A stretch of 34,840 bases of DNA from an uncultured Bacteroidales bacterium (GCA_937916465.1 CALFTK010000018.1:1-34840), one strand, 5' to 3'; positions 21,967-32,316 are shown, counted from the stretch's first letter. A program made the numbers and translations. The notes: generated from the letters alone by a model not told the origin.

Positions 21967-24900
21967 TCATCTGGGAATATTCAAATCCACAATCGATTCA
22001 CGACTAGCCTGAACACGTTCGTACTCCTCCTTGCTGCCAACAACTATCTTGTCGAAATCACGCAGACCGGTACCGGCAGGTATTAAGTGACCGCAAATAA
22101 CGTTCTCCTTCATACCTAACAAGCTATCCGATTTACCATTGATAGCAGCTTCGTTAAGAACCTTGGTTGTCTCCTGGAAAGATGCAGCAGACATAAAGCT
22201 CTGAGTAGCCAACGCAGCTCTTGTAATACCTTGAAGTATCTGAGTAGATGTAGCTGGAACTGCATCACGAACCTGAACCAAACGCATATCTTTACGTTTA
22301 AGCATTGAGTTCTCATCACGCAATTTACGTGCAGTTACAATCTGACCTTCATGCAAGTTTTCAGAATCACCGGCATTGGTAACAACCTTCTTACCCCAAA
22401 TTCTGTCATTTTCTTCCATAAATTCAAGTTTGTCAACACTCTGCTGTGGCAAGAAACGAGTATCGCCCGGTTCATCAATTTCAACCTTACGCATCATCTG
22501 ACGAACTATAATCTCAAAGTGCTTATCATTAATCTTCACACCCTGCAGACGATATACATCCTGAACTTCGTTCACAATATATTCCTGAACAGCGGTAGGA
22601 CCCTTAATTGCCAAAATATCTGACGGAGTAATAGCACCATCTGACAAAGGAGTTCCGGCACGTACATAGTCACCCTCTTGAACCAAAATCTGTTTTGACA
22701 GAGCTACCAAGTACTTCTTTTCATCGCCAGTTCTTGAAATAACTGAGATCTCACGATTACCGCGTTTAATCTTACCCATGTGTACTGTACCATCAATTTC
22801 AGCAACAACTGCAGGATTAGATGGGTTACGAGCCTCGAACAATTCAGTTACACGTGGCAGACCACCGGTAATATCACCAGCCTTACCCTGTACACGTGGA
22901 ATCTTAACGAGTGTATCACCTGCTGCCAGCTTCTGACCATCCTTGATAACTACGTGACCACCTACAGGAAGGTTGTATGAACGGAGAACCTCACCATTTT
23001 CATCAACAATAAGAGCTGTTGGAATCTTAACCTTATCTCTGGTCTCAATAATGATAATCTCTTCCAAACCGGTAGATTCGTCTGATTCAACTTTATATGT
23101 TACGTTTTCAATAACTGATTCAAGTTTAACAGTACCACTAACCTCTGTAATGATAAGAGCATTAAATGGATCCCATTCGGCAATCATATCACCCTTCTTC
23201 ACCTTATCGCCCTCCTTAACATACAGAGTAGAACCGTATGGCAAAGTATGTGTTGATAAAGCAATACCGGTATTTTCGTCTATGAATTTTGCTTCACCAA
23301 GACGACCTACAACTATCTGTACATCATCACCTGTAGCCTTTTTAGCCTCTACAACACGCAATTCCTCAAATTCTACGCGGCAATCATATTTAGCCACCAA
23401 ACGGGAATTTGCAGCAATGTTAGAAGCGGTACCACCGGCATGGAAAGTACGAAGTGTAAGCTGAGTACCAGGTTCACCAATAGACTGAGCTGCAATAACA
23501 CCTACTGCTTCGCCCTTCTCTACCAAACGACCTGTAGCCAAGTTGCGACCATAACACTTTGCACAAACACCATGTTTGCTTTCGCAAGTCAATACTGAAC
23601 GTATTTCCACGCTCTCTATTGGAGAATCGCTTATCTTCTTTGCTATAGCTTCAGTAATTTCCTGACCACCTGCTACCAACAATTCACCTGTTGTTGGATG
23701 TATAACATCGTGTACAGAAACACGACCCAAAATTCTATCATACAGAGATGCAACAACCTCTTCATTCTCTTTCAAAGCTGAACATACCAGACCGCGAAGT
23801 GTTCCGCAATCTTCTTCGGTAATGATAACGTCATGTGAAACGTCAACAAGACGACGTGTCAAATAACCGGCATCAGCAGTCTTCAAAGCAGTATCAGCAA
23901 GACCCTTACGAGCACCGTGTGTTGAAATAAAGTACTCAAGCACACTCAATCCCTCCTTAAAGTTAGAAAGAATTGGGTTTTCAATAATCTGGGCACCCTC
24001 TGCACCGGCCTTCTGAGGCTTAGCCATAAGACCACGCATACCTGAAAGCTGACGAATCTGTTCTTTAGAACCACGGGCACCTGAATCAAGCATCATATAT
24101 ACTGAGTTGAAGCCCTGATCGTCCGAAGAGATAGTCTTCATAAGAACCTTAGAGAGGTCTTCGTTAACGTGAGTCCATACATCAATAACCTTATTGTAAC
24201 GTTCGTTATCAGTGATAAGACCCATGTTATATTCTGCCAAGATACCTTCAACTTCTTCGTTTCCTTTAGCAACCAGTTGTTCTTTCTCTTCAGGAATAAT
24301 AATATCACTCAAGTTGAAAGATAGACCACCCTTGAATGCCATCTGGTAACCTAAGTTCTTAATACCATCCAGGAATTCACAAGCACGAGCTACACCCACC
24401 TTCTTAATAACTTCGCTAATAAGATCACGCAAAGTCTTTTTGGATATGATATAGTTTATAAATCCAACTTCGTTAGGCACTATATCGTTCACAATTACAC
24501 GACCTACTGATGTCTCTACCAAATGTCTGATAGCTTCACCCTCTTCGTTAACATCGTCAACCATCACCTTTACGATAGCATGGATATCTACTTTACCTTC
24601 GTTGTATGCAATAAGAGCCTCTTCCGGTCCGTAGAATACAAGACCTTCACCTTTTGCACCCCTACGCAGTTTTGTAATGTAGTACAGACCAAGAACCATA
24701 TCCTGTGAAGGCACTGTAATAGGAGCTCCATTTGCAGGATTTAGTATGTTATGTGACTGAAGCATAAGCATCTGAGCTTCCAATACAGCCTCATTGCTCA
24801 ATGGCAAGTGAACAGCCATCTGGTCACCGTCAAAGTCGGCGTTGAACGCTGTACATGCTAATGGATGCAACTGAATAGCTTTACCTTCAATCATCTTAGG

Positions 24901-26259
24901 CTGGAATGCCTGAATACCCAAACGGTGTAGTGTAGGCGCACGGTTCAATAGTACCGGATGACCTTTCATTACATATTCCAAGATATCCCATACTATAGGA
25001 TCTTTTCTATCTACAATTTTCTTTGCCGACTTAACTGTCTTTACTATACCACGTTCTATCAATTTACGAATGATGAATGGTTTGTAAAGTTCAGCAGCCA
25101 TAAGTTTTGGAATACCGCATTCACCCATCTTCAGTTCAGGTCCTACAACAATTACTGAACGAGCAGAATAGTCAACACGTTTACCCAACAGATTCTGACG
25201 GAAACGTCCCTGCTTACCCTTCAGTGAATCTGAAAGTGACTTCAAAGGACGATTTGCCTCAGATTTCACAGCACTCGATTTACGGCTGTTGTCGAACAAA
25301 CTATCTACCGCCTCCTGAAGCATACGTTTTTCATTACGTAGGATAACTTCCGGAGCCTTAATCTCTATAAGACGTTTCAGACGATTGTTTCTAATGATTA
25401 CACGACGATAGAGATCGTTCAGATCGGAAGTAGCAAAACGACCACCATCCAGCGGAACCAAAGGACGCAATTCAGGAGGTGTAACAGGTATCACCTTCAA
25501 AATCATCCATTCCGGACGATTCAATTCGCGTGATGCACGGAATGATTCAACAACCTGAAGACGTTTCAAAGCCTCAGTCTTACGTTGCTGTGATGTATCT
25601 GTGTTTGCACGATTACGCAGGTCATATGACAATTGGTCAAGATCTAACTGACTCAATAAATCATAAATAGCTTCAGCACCCATCTTAGCAACAAACTTAT
25701 TAGGATCAGTATCTTCCAAATACTGGTTATCCTTAGGAAGTTTGTCAATGATATCCAGATACTCCTCCTCTGACAGAAGATCCAGACGGTTGCTGCCTAA
25801 TGCATGTTCATCGGCATAAACACCTGGCTGAATAACAACGTAACGTTCATAATATATAATTGAGTCAAGCTGTTTGGTTGGAATACCAAGCAAATAACCC
25901 ATCTTATTAGGAAGTGAACGGAAATACCAGATATGAGCTACAGGCACAACCAATTGGATGTGTCCCATACGCTCTCTACGTACCTTCTTCTCGGTAACCT
26001 CAACACCGCAACGTTCGCAGACAATACCTTTATAACGGATTCTCTTGTACTTACCGCAATGACATTCATAATCCTTTACAGGACCGAAAATGCGTTCGCA
26101 GAACAGACCGTCACGTTCAGGTTTGTATGTACGATAGTTGATGGTCTCGGGTTTCAATACCTCACCGCTTGAACTGGTCAGAATCTCTTCCGGAGAAGCC
26201 AAGCTAATGGTTATCTTCGAGAAATTGTTCTTGATTTTTGTATCTTTTTTAAAAGGCAT
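21967..26259 (-). CDS. rpoC: DNA-directed RNA polymerase subunit beta'
   Basis: A 1430-aa largest subunit of RNA polymerase. The N-terminal zinc ribbon has Cys66, Cys68, Cys81 and Cys84 (YECHCGKYKR ... VCERCG). The catalytic NADFDGDQMAVH near residue 470-480 binds the two Mg ions. Bridge-helix and trigger-loop regions follow (GLRGLMAKP area, IGEPGTQLTLRTFHAGG). A second Zn site is in LTCESKHGVCAKCYGRNLA. Like other Bacteroidota, it lacks a separate RpoC2 split. It follows rpoB by 19 nt, and the operon ends at the hairpin at 21910-21943. Confidence 0.98.
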   Translation of the reverse strand: MPFKKDTKIKNNFSKITISLASPEEILTSSSGEVLKPETINYRTYKPERDGLFCERIFGPVKDYECHCGKYKRIRYKGIVCERCGVEVTEKKVRRERMGHIQLVVPVAHIWYFRSLPNKMGYLLGIPTKQLDSIIYYERYVVIQPGVYADEHALGSNRLDLLSEEEYLDIIDKLPKDNQYLEDTDPNKFVAKMGAEAIYDLLSQLDLDQLSYDLRNRANTDTSQQRKTEALKRLQVVESFRASRELNRPEWMILKVIPVTPPELRPLVPLDGGRFATSDLNDLYRRVIIRNNRLKRLIEIKAPEVILRNEKRMLQEAVDSLFDNSRKSSAVKSEANRPLKSLSDSLKGKQGRFRQNLLGKRVDYSARSVIVVGPELKMGECGIPKLMAAELYKPFIIRKLIERGIVKTVKSAKKIVDRKDPIVWDILEYVMKGHPVLLNRAPTLHRLGIQAFQPKMIEGKAIQLHPLACTAFNADFDGDQMAVHLPLSNEAVLEAQMLMLQSHNILNPANGAPITVPSQDMVLGLYYITKLRRGAKGEGLVFYGPEEALIAYNEGKVDIHAIVKVMVDDVNEEGEAIRHLVETSVGRVIVNDIVPNEVGFINYIISKKTLRDLISEVIKKVGVARACEFLDGIKNLGYQMAFKGGLSFNLSDIIIPEEKEQLVAKGNEEVEGILAEYNMGLITDNERYNKVIDVWTHVNEDLSKVLMKTISSDDQGFNSVYMMLDSGARGSKEQIRQLSGMRGLMAKPQKAGAEGAQIIENPILSNFKEGLSVLEYFISTHGARKGLADTALKTADAGYLTRRLVDVSHDVIITEEDCGTLRGLVCSALKENEEVVASLYDRILGRVSVHDVIHPTTGELLVAGGQEITEAIAKKISDSPIESVEIRSVLTCESKHGVCAKCYGRNLATGRLVEKGEAVGVIAAQSIGEPGTQLTLRTFHAGGTASNIAANSRLVAKYDCRVEFEELRVVEAKKATGDDVQIVVGRLGEAKFIDENTGIALSTHTLPYGSTLYVKEGDKVKKGDMIAEWDPFNALIITEVSGTVKLESVIENVTYKVESDESTGLEEIIIIETRDKVKIPTALIVDENGEVLRSYNLPVGGHVVIKDGQKLAAGDTLVKIPRVQGKAGDITGGLPRVTELFEARNPSNPAVVAEIDGTVHMGKIKRGNREISVISRTGDEKKYLVALSKQILVQEGDYVRAGTPLSDGAITPSDILAIKGPTAVQEYIVNEVQDVYRLQGVKINDKHFEIIVRQMMRKVEIDEPGDTRFLPQQSVDKLEFMEENDRIWGKKVVTNAGDSENLHEGQIVTARKLRDENSMLKRKDMRLVQVRDAVPATSTQILQGITRAALATQSFMSAASFQETTKVLNEAAINGKSDSLLGMKENVICGHLIPAGTGLRDFDKIVVGSKEEYERVQASRESIVDLNIPR

Positions 26260-26278
26260 AACTTCTGAATTTTAGTGA

Positions 26279-29200
26279 TTAATCAAGGTTGATACTTAGA
26301 CCCAAACCTCTCAATTCGTGCAATAGCACATTGAGTGATTCCGGAATACCCGGTGTAGGCATAGGATCGCCTTTCACTATAGCCTCATAAGCCTTTGAAC
26401 GACCTACTACGTCGTCAGACTTGATGGTAAGAATCTCCTGCAAAATATGTGATGCACCAAATGCCTCCAGTGCCCAAACTTCCATCTCACCAAAACGCTG
26501 TCCACCAAACTGAGCTTTACCACCCAATGGTTGCTGTGTAATCAATGAGTACGGACCTATTGAACGGGCATGCATCTTATCTTCTACCATGTGACCAAGT
26601 TTAAGCATATAGGTAACACCTACTGTTGCACACTGGTCAAATGGTTCACCTGTACCACCATCATAGAGCTGAGTCTTACCATAACGTGGCAGACCTGCTT
26701 TGTCAGTCCATTCATTCAAATCATCCAGATTAGCGCCATCGAAGATTGGAGTTGCAAATTTAACACCTAACTCGCGTCCGGCATGACCCAATACTGTTTC
26801 AAAGATCTGACCGATGTTCATACGTGAAGGCACACCAAGTGGGTTAAGAACTATATCAACAGGAGTACCATCAGCCAAGAACGGCATATCTTCCTGTTTT
26901 ACAACACGGCTTACAATACCCTTGTTTCCGTGACGTCCGGCCATCTTGTCACCAACACCTATCTTACGTTTCTTTGCAACATAAACTTTAGCCATCTGCA
27001 TAATACCTGAAGGCAGTTCATCACCTATTGTAAGAGCAAACTTCTTACGCTTGTTCTCTGCATCATACTCTTTATACTTACGCAGATAGTTCACAATAAG
27101 TTTTGAAATCAGTTCATTGGTATGCTCATCTTCGGTCCAGTTATCAGACTGCACAGAAGCATAATCCATTGACTCCAAATCACGCTTTGTAAAACGCTGA
27201 CCTGCAGCAATAATCTCTTCACCTAACAGATTATGTACACCCTGAGAAGGTTTCTTATCAGTCAATGTAAGTAATTTTCCAACAAGAATACCTTTCAATT
27301 CTGCAACTTTATCTTCAAATTCCTCATCAATTAGAGGCAATTTTGCTTTGTCTGCAATTGTCGATTTGCGAGTCTTAATAGCACGTGCAAAGAGTTTCTT
27401 GTCTATAACAACACCCTTCAAAGAAGGAGAAGCCTTAAGAGAAGCATCTTTTACATCACCTGCTTTATCACCAAAAATAGCACGAAGCAATTTCTCTTCA
27501 GGAGATGGATCTGATTCACCCTTTGGAGTAGTCTTACCAATCAGGATATCACCCGGCTGAATATACGCACCAATACGTACAATACCGTTTTCATCGAGAT
27601 CTTTTGTAGCCTCTTCACTTACATTTGGAATGTCGGCTGTCAACTCTTCCATACCACGTTTGGTTTCGCGAACCTCAAGAATAAACTCTTCTACGTGAAC
27701 AGAAGTCAATATATCTTCACGAACAACTCGTTCGTTAAGTACTATAGCATCTTCATAGTTGTAACCCTTCCAAGGCATATAGGCAACAAGCAGATTCTTA
27801 CCAAGGGCCAACTCACCATTTTGAGTTGAATAACCTTCAGTTAGAATGTCACCTAATTTTACCTTCTGACCTGCCTCACAGATAGGACGTAGGTCAATGG
27901 TCATATTCTGGTTAGTGCGACGGAACTTAGGAATCTTATATTCCTTTACAGATGGTTCAAAGCTAACAAACTCTTCATCTTCTGTTCTGTCGTACTGGAT
28001 ACGTATAACATTTGCATCAACGTAAATGATAACACCATCACCTTCTGCTGTTATCTGAGTACGTGAATCTTCGGCAAGCTGTTTCTCAATACCTGTACCC
28101 ACAATAGGAGCTTCGGTACGCATCAAAGGAACTGCCTGACGCATCATGTTTGAACCCATCAATGCACGGTTAGCATCATCGTGTTCCAAGAATGGAATAA
28201 GTGCTGCAGCAATAGATGCAATCTGCTGTGGAGATACGTCCATCAATTCAACCTCTTCCGGTGCAACTACCGGGAAGTCTGCATCGCGACGAGCCTTAAC
28301 TTTTGAGCGAATAAACTTACCTTTTGCATCATACGGAGCATTACCCTGTGCAATGATACGACCCTCTTCTTCTTCGGCTGTCAAATATTCAACCTCGTCA
28401 TTACTGAGGTTTACCTTACTATCAGCAACCTTACGATATGGTGTAGATATGAAACCAAGATCGTTAATCTTAGCATATATACACAATGAAGAGATAAGAC
28501 CGATGTTTGGTCCTTCAGGAGTCTCAATAGGACACAAACGACCATAATGAGTATAGTGTACGTCACGAACCTCGAAACCGGCACGATCTCTGGATAGACC
28601 ACCGGGACCAAGAGCAGACATACGACGTTTATGGGTAATTTCAGCCAATGGGTTGGTCTGATCCATAAACTGGGACAATGCATTAGTTCCAAAGAATGAG
28701 TTGATAACAGCGGAAACAGTCTTAGCATTGATAAGATCTGTTGGAGTAAACACTTCGTTATCGCGTACATTCATACGCTCACGAATTGTACGAGCCATAC
28801 GGGCCAAACCAATAGCAAACTGGTTTGACAACTGTTCACCTACTGTACGAACACGACGATTTGACAAGTGGTCAATATCATCAACTACAGCCTTTGAATT
28901 GATAAGTTCAATGAGATATTTAATAATCTCAATGATATCTTCTTTAGTCAATACACCAATACTTGAATCGGTAGTAAGACCTAATTTCTTATTTACACGG
29001 TAACGACCAACTTCTCCAAGATCATATCTCTTTTCTGAGAAGAACAAATTATTGATAACTTCTCTTGCGCTAGAATCATCTGCAGGGTCGGCATTACGCA
29101 ACTGACGATATATGTATAGAACCGCCTCCTTTTCTGAGTTACACGGGTCTTTTTGTAATGTATTGAAAATTATAGAGAAATCTGACTGGTTAACATCTTC

Positions 29201-30091
29201 ATTGTGCAGAAGAATTGTTTCCAATCCTGATTCCAAAATATCTTCAATATTATCTTCTGTCAATTCAGCTTCACGATCAACAACTACCTCGTGACGTTCA
29301 ATAGATACTACTTCACCTGTATCAGAATCAACAAAATCTTCAATTCTTGTACGAAGCACACGAGCAGCTAGTTTTCTGCCAATAGACTTCTTCAGATTTG
29401 TCTTATTAACTTTAACCTCTTCTGCCAAATTGAAGATATCCAATATATCTTTATCGGTCTCAAAACCGATAGCACGTAACAAAGTGGTAACAGGAAGTTT
29501 CTTCTTACGATCGATGTATGCATACATCACATTGTTAATGTCTGTTGCAAACTCAATCCATGAGCCCTTAAATGGAATAATACGAGCCGAATATAACGGA
29601 GTACCATTTGAATGGATACTCTGTCCGAAGAAAACACCCGGTGAACGGTGCAACTGTGAAACAACCACACGTTCAGCACCATTAATAATAAACGTTCCCT
29701 GTTCGGTCATATATGGGATAGGACCCAAGAAAACATCCTGAATTACTGTATCAAAATCTTCATGATCAGGGTCAGTACAGTACAATTTCAGCTTAGCCTT
29801 CAATGGAACGCTATATGTCAAGCCGCCTACCAGACACTCCTCTATTGAGTGACGTGGTGGGTCAATGTAATAGTCTAAAAACTCTAAGACAAAGTTATTG
29901 CGAGTATCCGCAATAGGAAAATTGTCTGAAAATACTCTAAAAAGTCCCTCGTTTTTACGTTTTTCGGGGGGAGTATCCAATTGTAAGAAGTCCTTAAATG
30001 ACTTCAATTGCACTTCCAAAAAATCCGGGCAAGGTAATGGATTCTTTACGGAAGCAAAGTTAATTCTCTGATTTTCAGTTGTTGAAGACAT
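26279..30091 (-). CDS. rpoB: DNA-directed RNA polymerase subunit beta
   Basis: A 1270-aa second-largest subunit, with the length usual for Bacteroidota. The rifampicin region is near residues 464-495 (GTNALSQFMDQTNPLAEITH then KRRMSALGPGGL). The positions matching E. coli Ser512, Gln513, Asp516, His526 and Ser531 are all the wild-type residue, so the pocket looks unmodified. Other landmarks are RDVHYTHYGRLCPIETPEGP, GDKMAGRHGNKGIVS, and a C-terminal clamp contact ending LHELRGLGLSINLD. It follows rplL after a 119-nt spacer containing a strong terminator-like hairpin and precedes rpoC by 19 nt. Confidence 0.98.
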   Translation of the reverse strand: MSSTTENQRINFASVKNPLPCPDFLEVQLKSFKDFLQLDTPPEKRKNEGLFRVFSDNFPIADTRNNFVLEFLDYYIDPPRHSIEECLVGGLTYSVPLKAKLKLYCTDPDHEDFDTVIQDVFLGPIPYMTEQGTFIINGAERVVVSQLHRSPGVFFGQSIHSNGTPLYSARIIPFKGSWIEFATDINNVMYAYIDRKKKLPVTTLLRAIGFETDKDILDIFNLAEEVKVNKTNLKKSIGRKLAARVLRTRIEDFVDSDTGEVVSIERHEVVVDREAELTEDNIEDILESGLETILLHNEDVNQSDFSIIFNTLQKDPCNSEKEAVLYIYRQLRNADPADDSSAREVINNLFFSEKRYDLGEVGRYRVNKKLGLTTDSSIGVLTKEDIIEIIKYLIELINSKAVVDDIDHLSNRRVRTVGEQLSNQFAIGLARMARTIRERMNVRDNEVFTPTDLINAKTVSAVINSFFGTNALSQFMDQTNPLAEITHKRRMSALGPGGLSRDRAGFEVRDVHYTHYGRLCPIETPEGPNIGLISSLCIYAKINDLGFISTPYRKVADSKVNLSNDEVEYLTAEEEEGRIIAQGNAPYDAKGKFIRSKVKARRDADFPVVAPEEVELMDVSPQQIASIAAALIPFLEHDDANRALMGSNMMRQAVPLMRTEAPIVGTGIEKQLAEDSRTQITAEGDGVIIYVDANVIRIQYDRTEDEEFVSFEPSVKEYKIPKFRRTNQNMTIDLRPICEAGQKVKLGDILTEGYSTQNGELALGKNLLVAYMPWKGYNYEDAIVLNERVVREDILTSVHVEEFILEVRETKRGMEELTADIPNVSEEATKDLDENGIVRIGAYIQPGDILIGKTTPKGESDPSPEEKLLRAIFGDKAGDVKDASLKASPSLKGVVIDKKLFARAIKTRKSTIADKAKLPLIDEEFEDKVAELKGILVGKLLTLTDKKPSQGVHNLLGEEIIAAGQRFTKRDLESMDYASVQSDNWTEDEHTNELISKLIVNYLRKYKEYDAENKRKKFALTIGDELPSGIMQMAKVYVAKKRKIGVGDKMAGRHGNKGIVSRVVKQEDMPFLADGTPVDIVLNPLGVPSRMNIGQIFETVLGHAGRELGVKFATPIFDGANLDDLNEWTDKAGLPRYGKTQLYDGGTGEPFDQCATVGVTYMLKLGHMVEDKMHARSIGPYSLITQQPLGGKAQFGGQRFGEMEVWALEAFGASHILQEILTIKSDDVVGRSKAYEAIVKGDPMPTPGIPESLNVLLHELRGLGLSINLD

Positions 30092-30130
30092 AGATAGAAG
30101 GTAATAGTGGAACTTCTTTCATTAACGCAC

Positions 30131-30185
30131 AAAAAGGTTAAGCACCCGAGGCGGCCTTATAGGCAACCGTCGGGGTTACTTAACC
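30131..30185 (-). terminator. Attenuator-like terminator between rplL and rpoB
   Basis: On the minus strand a hairpin of about 50 nt has arms GGTTAAG (30185-30179) and CTTAACC (30142-30136), with inner paired blocks (CCCCGA/CGGG and GCC/GGC). It is followed directly by five Ts (complement of 30131-30135). It lies in the 119-nt rplL-rpoB spacer, 40 nt before the rpoB ATG. In E. coli this spacer holds a partial terminator that lowers rpoBC relative to ribosomal proteins; the same role is inferred here. Confidence 0.75.
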
Positions 30186-30210
30186 GTTTTACCTGTCAAG
30201 CAGGCTTGTG

Positions 30211-30588
30211 TTATTTAAGTTCAACTTCTGCGCCAGCCTCTTCCAGAGTCTTCTTCATAGACTCAGCTTCGTTCTTGGCAAGACCTTCCTTAACTACGCT
30301 AGGAGCAGCGTCAACAAGATCCTTAGCTTCCTTCAAACCTAAGCCACAAGCTTCCTTAACTGCCTTAACTACAGCAAGTTTATTTGCGCCAAAGCTCTTC
30401 AATACGATATCAAATGAAGATTTCTCTTCTGCAGCCTCTGCGGCAGCAGCTGGACCAGCAGCAGCTACAGCTACAGCTGCGGCAGCTGGTTCAATTCCAT
30501 ATTCATCCTTAAGGATGTTTGCAAGTTCGTTGACCTCCTTAACTGTAAGGTTAACCAGTTCTTCTGCTAAAGCTTTCAAATCAGCCAT
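30211..30588 (-). CDS. rplL: 50S ribosomal protein L7/L12
   Basis: A 125-aa stalk protein that recruits translational GTPases. An N-terminal dimerisation helix (ALAEELVNLTVKEVNELANI) is followed by an Ala-rich hinge (about 34-56, AAAAVAVAAAGPAAAAEAAE). The globular C-terminal domain has FGANKLAVVKAVKEACGLGL, which contacts elongation factors. It follows rplJ by 42 nt. The rpoB gene comes after a hairpin-containing spacer. Confidence 0.97.
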   Translation of the reverse strand: MADLKALAEELVNLTVKEVNELANILKDEYGIEPAAAAVAVAAAGPAAAAEAAEEKSSFDIVLKSFGANKLAVVKAVKEACGLGLKEAKDLVDAAPSVVKEGLAKNEAESMKKTLEEAGAEVELK

Positions 30589-30630
30589 TGTTGTATAATT
30601 TTAATTGGTTTATTACTTTTTTCTTTTTTA

Positions 30631-31155
30631 TTAATTCTCTCTTTCTCCCAGAGTTTTGAGTACTCCGTGAATGGTGTTTGCACCAGATTGCAGAGCAGAA
30701 ATAACGTTCTTTGCCGGTGACTGCAGCAATGCAACGATGTCGGCAATAAGTTCCTTCTTGCTCTTGATATTTACCAAAGCGTCCAATTGGTTTGCACCAA
30801 TGTAGAAACTTTCTTCAGCATATGCAGCCTTCAAACCAGGAATACCGGTCTTTTTGTCCATAACTTCCTTCAATAGCTTTGCAGGAGCATTTGCGGTGTT
30901 AGCCAACATCAACGCTGTAGTACCCTTTAGGCAATCATACATTGGTGAATAGTCAACATCCATCTGCTCAAGAGCTTTCTGAAGAAGAGTGTTCTTAACA
31001 ACAACCATCTTCACTTCAGATTTGAAGCACTTTCTTCTAAGGTCGCTAGTAGCTACAGAATTAAGACCTGTAACGTCAACCAAATAGAATGCAGCATATT
31101 CCTGAATAGTCTGCTTTAGGTTCTCAATAATAAGTGCTTTATCTTCCTTTTTCAT
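30631..31155 (-). CDS. rplJ: 50S ribosomal protein L10
   Basis: A 174-aa stalk base protein linking L7/L12 dimers to 23S rRNA. The N-terminal RNA-binding domain includes DLRRKCFKSEVKMVVVKNTL; the C-terminal helix that carries L12 is at about 135-170. The spacer to rplA is only 12 nt, so the long L10 autoregulatory leader known from E. coli is not present immediately upstream of rplJ here. Confidence 0.96.
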   Translation of the reverse strand: MKKEDKALIIENLKQTIQEYAAFYLVDVTGLNSVATSDLRRKCFKSEVKMVVVKNTLLQKALEQMDVDYSPMYDCLKGTTALMLANTANAPAKLLKEVMDKKTGIPGLKAAYAEESFYIGANQLDALVNIKSKKELIADIVALLQSPAKNVISALQSGANTIHGVLKTLGEREN

Positions 31156-31167
31156 CTCTTTTCAAAA

Positions 31168-31866
31168 TTAAATCTCGTCCAACGCTTTAGTATCTACTTT
31201 GATACCCAAACTCATTGTACTTGAAAGATAAATACTCTTAATATAAGTTCCCTTAGCTGCTGTAGGTTTCAACTTGATAATTGTATCAATGAATTCCTTA
31301 GCATTCTCTCTAATTGCATCTGCGGTGAAAGATACTTTACCTATAGATGCATGAACGATACCGGTTTTGTCAACCTTGAAGTCTATCTTACCTTGTTTAA
31401 CTTCCTTAACTGCCTTAGCAACGTCCATTGTTACGGTACCACTCTTAGGGTTAGGCATAAGTCCACGAGGACCTAAAACACGACCAAGAGGGCCTAATTT
31501 ACCCATCAATGCTGGCATTGTGATGATAACATCTACATCGGTCCAACCACCTTTGATTTTTTCGATGTACTCTTCAAAACCAACATAGTCAGCACCAGCT
31601 TCTTTTGCTGCTGCTTCCTGATCAGGTGTACATAGAGCAAGAACTCTAACCACCTTACCTGTTCCGTTTGGAAGAGACACGACGCCACGAACCATCTGAT
31701 TGGCCTTACGAGGATCAACACCAAGACGTACATCGATATCTACCGATGCATCGAACTTAGTGGTTGTAATATCCTTAACCAACTGAGATGCTTCTTTGAG
31801 GGTATATGCCTTACCTGCTTCAATCTTTGAAGCAGCTATCTTTTGATTTTTAGTCAGTTTACCCAT
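31168..31866 (-). CDS. rplA: 50S ribosomal protein L1
   Basis: A 232-aa L1-stalk protein that binds 23S rRNA and helps release deacylated tRNA. Conserved stretches include FDASVDIDVRLGVDPRKANQ, GPLGRVLGPRGLMPNPKSGT and GIVHASIGKVSFTADAIREN. Length is normal. It lies 24 nt after rplK and 12 nt before rplJ in the standard order. In many bacteria L1 represses its own operon by binding the rplK leader; whether that occurs here is not visible. Confidence 0.97.
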   Translation of the reverse strand: MGKLTKNQKIAASKIEAGKAYTLKEASQLVKDITTTKFDASVDIDVRLGVDPRKANQMVRGVVSLPNGTGKVVRVLALCTPDQEAAAKEAGADYVGFEEYIEKIKGGWTDVDVIITMPALMGKLGPLGRVLGPRGLMPNPKSGTVTMDVAKAVKEVKQGKIDFKVDKTGIVHASIGKVSFTADAIRENAKEFIDTIIKLKPTAAKGTYIKSIYLSSTMSLGIKVDTKALDEI

Positions 31867-31890
31867 TACAATTTCTTCTTTTAATCAGGT

Positions 31891-32316
31891 TTAATCCTTA
31901 ACCGTAATACCCATACTTCTTGCGGTACCTGCTACCATTGAAATAGCAGATTCCAATGTAAAGCAATTCAGGTCAGGCATCTTGTCCTGAGCAATTGCTG
32001 TAACCTGTTCTTTTGTAACAGAAGCAACTTTCTTACGGTTAGGTTCTGCTGAACCTTTCTGTGCTTTAGAAGCTTCTAACAACTGAATAGCTACAGGAGG
32101 AGTCTTGATAACAAAGTCAAATGATTTATCAGAATAATAAGTGATAATCACTGGCAATGTCTTACCTGATTTGTCCTGGGTTCTGGCATTGAACTGTTTG
32201 CAAAACTCCATTATGTTCAAACCTTTAGAACCAAGTGCAGGTCCTACTGGTGGTGATGGGTTTGCAGCGCCTCCTTTAATCTGTAATTTGATTATTCCAG
32301 CAACATCTTTTGCCAT
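31891..32316 (-). CDS. rplK: 50S ribosomal protein L11
   Basis: A 141-aa protein of the GTPase-associated centre. The N-terminal IKGGAANPSPPVGPALGSKG has the Pro-rich switch contacted by thiopeptide antibiotics. The C-terminal RNA-binding domain ends in MVAGTARSMGITVKD. Length and order after nusG are normal; the 58-nt spacer to nusG is AT-rich and shows no clear promoter. Confidence 0.97.
   Translation of the reverse strand: MAKDVAGIIKLQIKGGAANPSPPVGPALGSKGLNIMEFCKQFNARTQDKSGKTLPVIITYYSDKSFDFVIKTPPVAIQLLEASKAQKGSAEPNRKKVASVTKEQVTAIAQDKMPDLNCFTLESAISMVAGTARSMGITVKD

Noticed and set aside
22973..23464. 163-aa plus-strand open frame inside rpoC
   Set aside because: It lies wholly antisense to a strongly conserved gene. 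Its Ser/Thr-rich composition is what antisense of rpoC codons gives, and it has no promoter box or domain.
30107..30598. 163-aa plus-strand open frame over rplL
   Set aside because: Antisense to rplL and the attenuator; its Ala/Ser-rich run mirrors the Ala-rich hinge of L7/L12.
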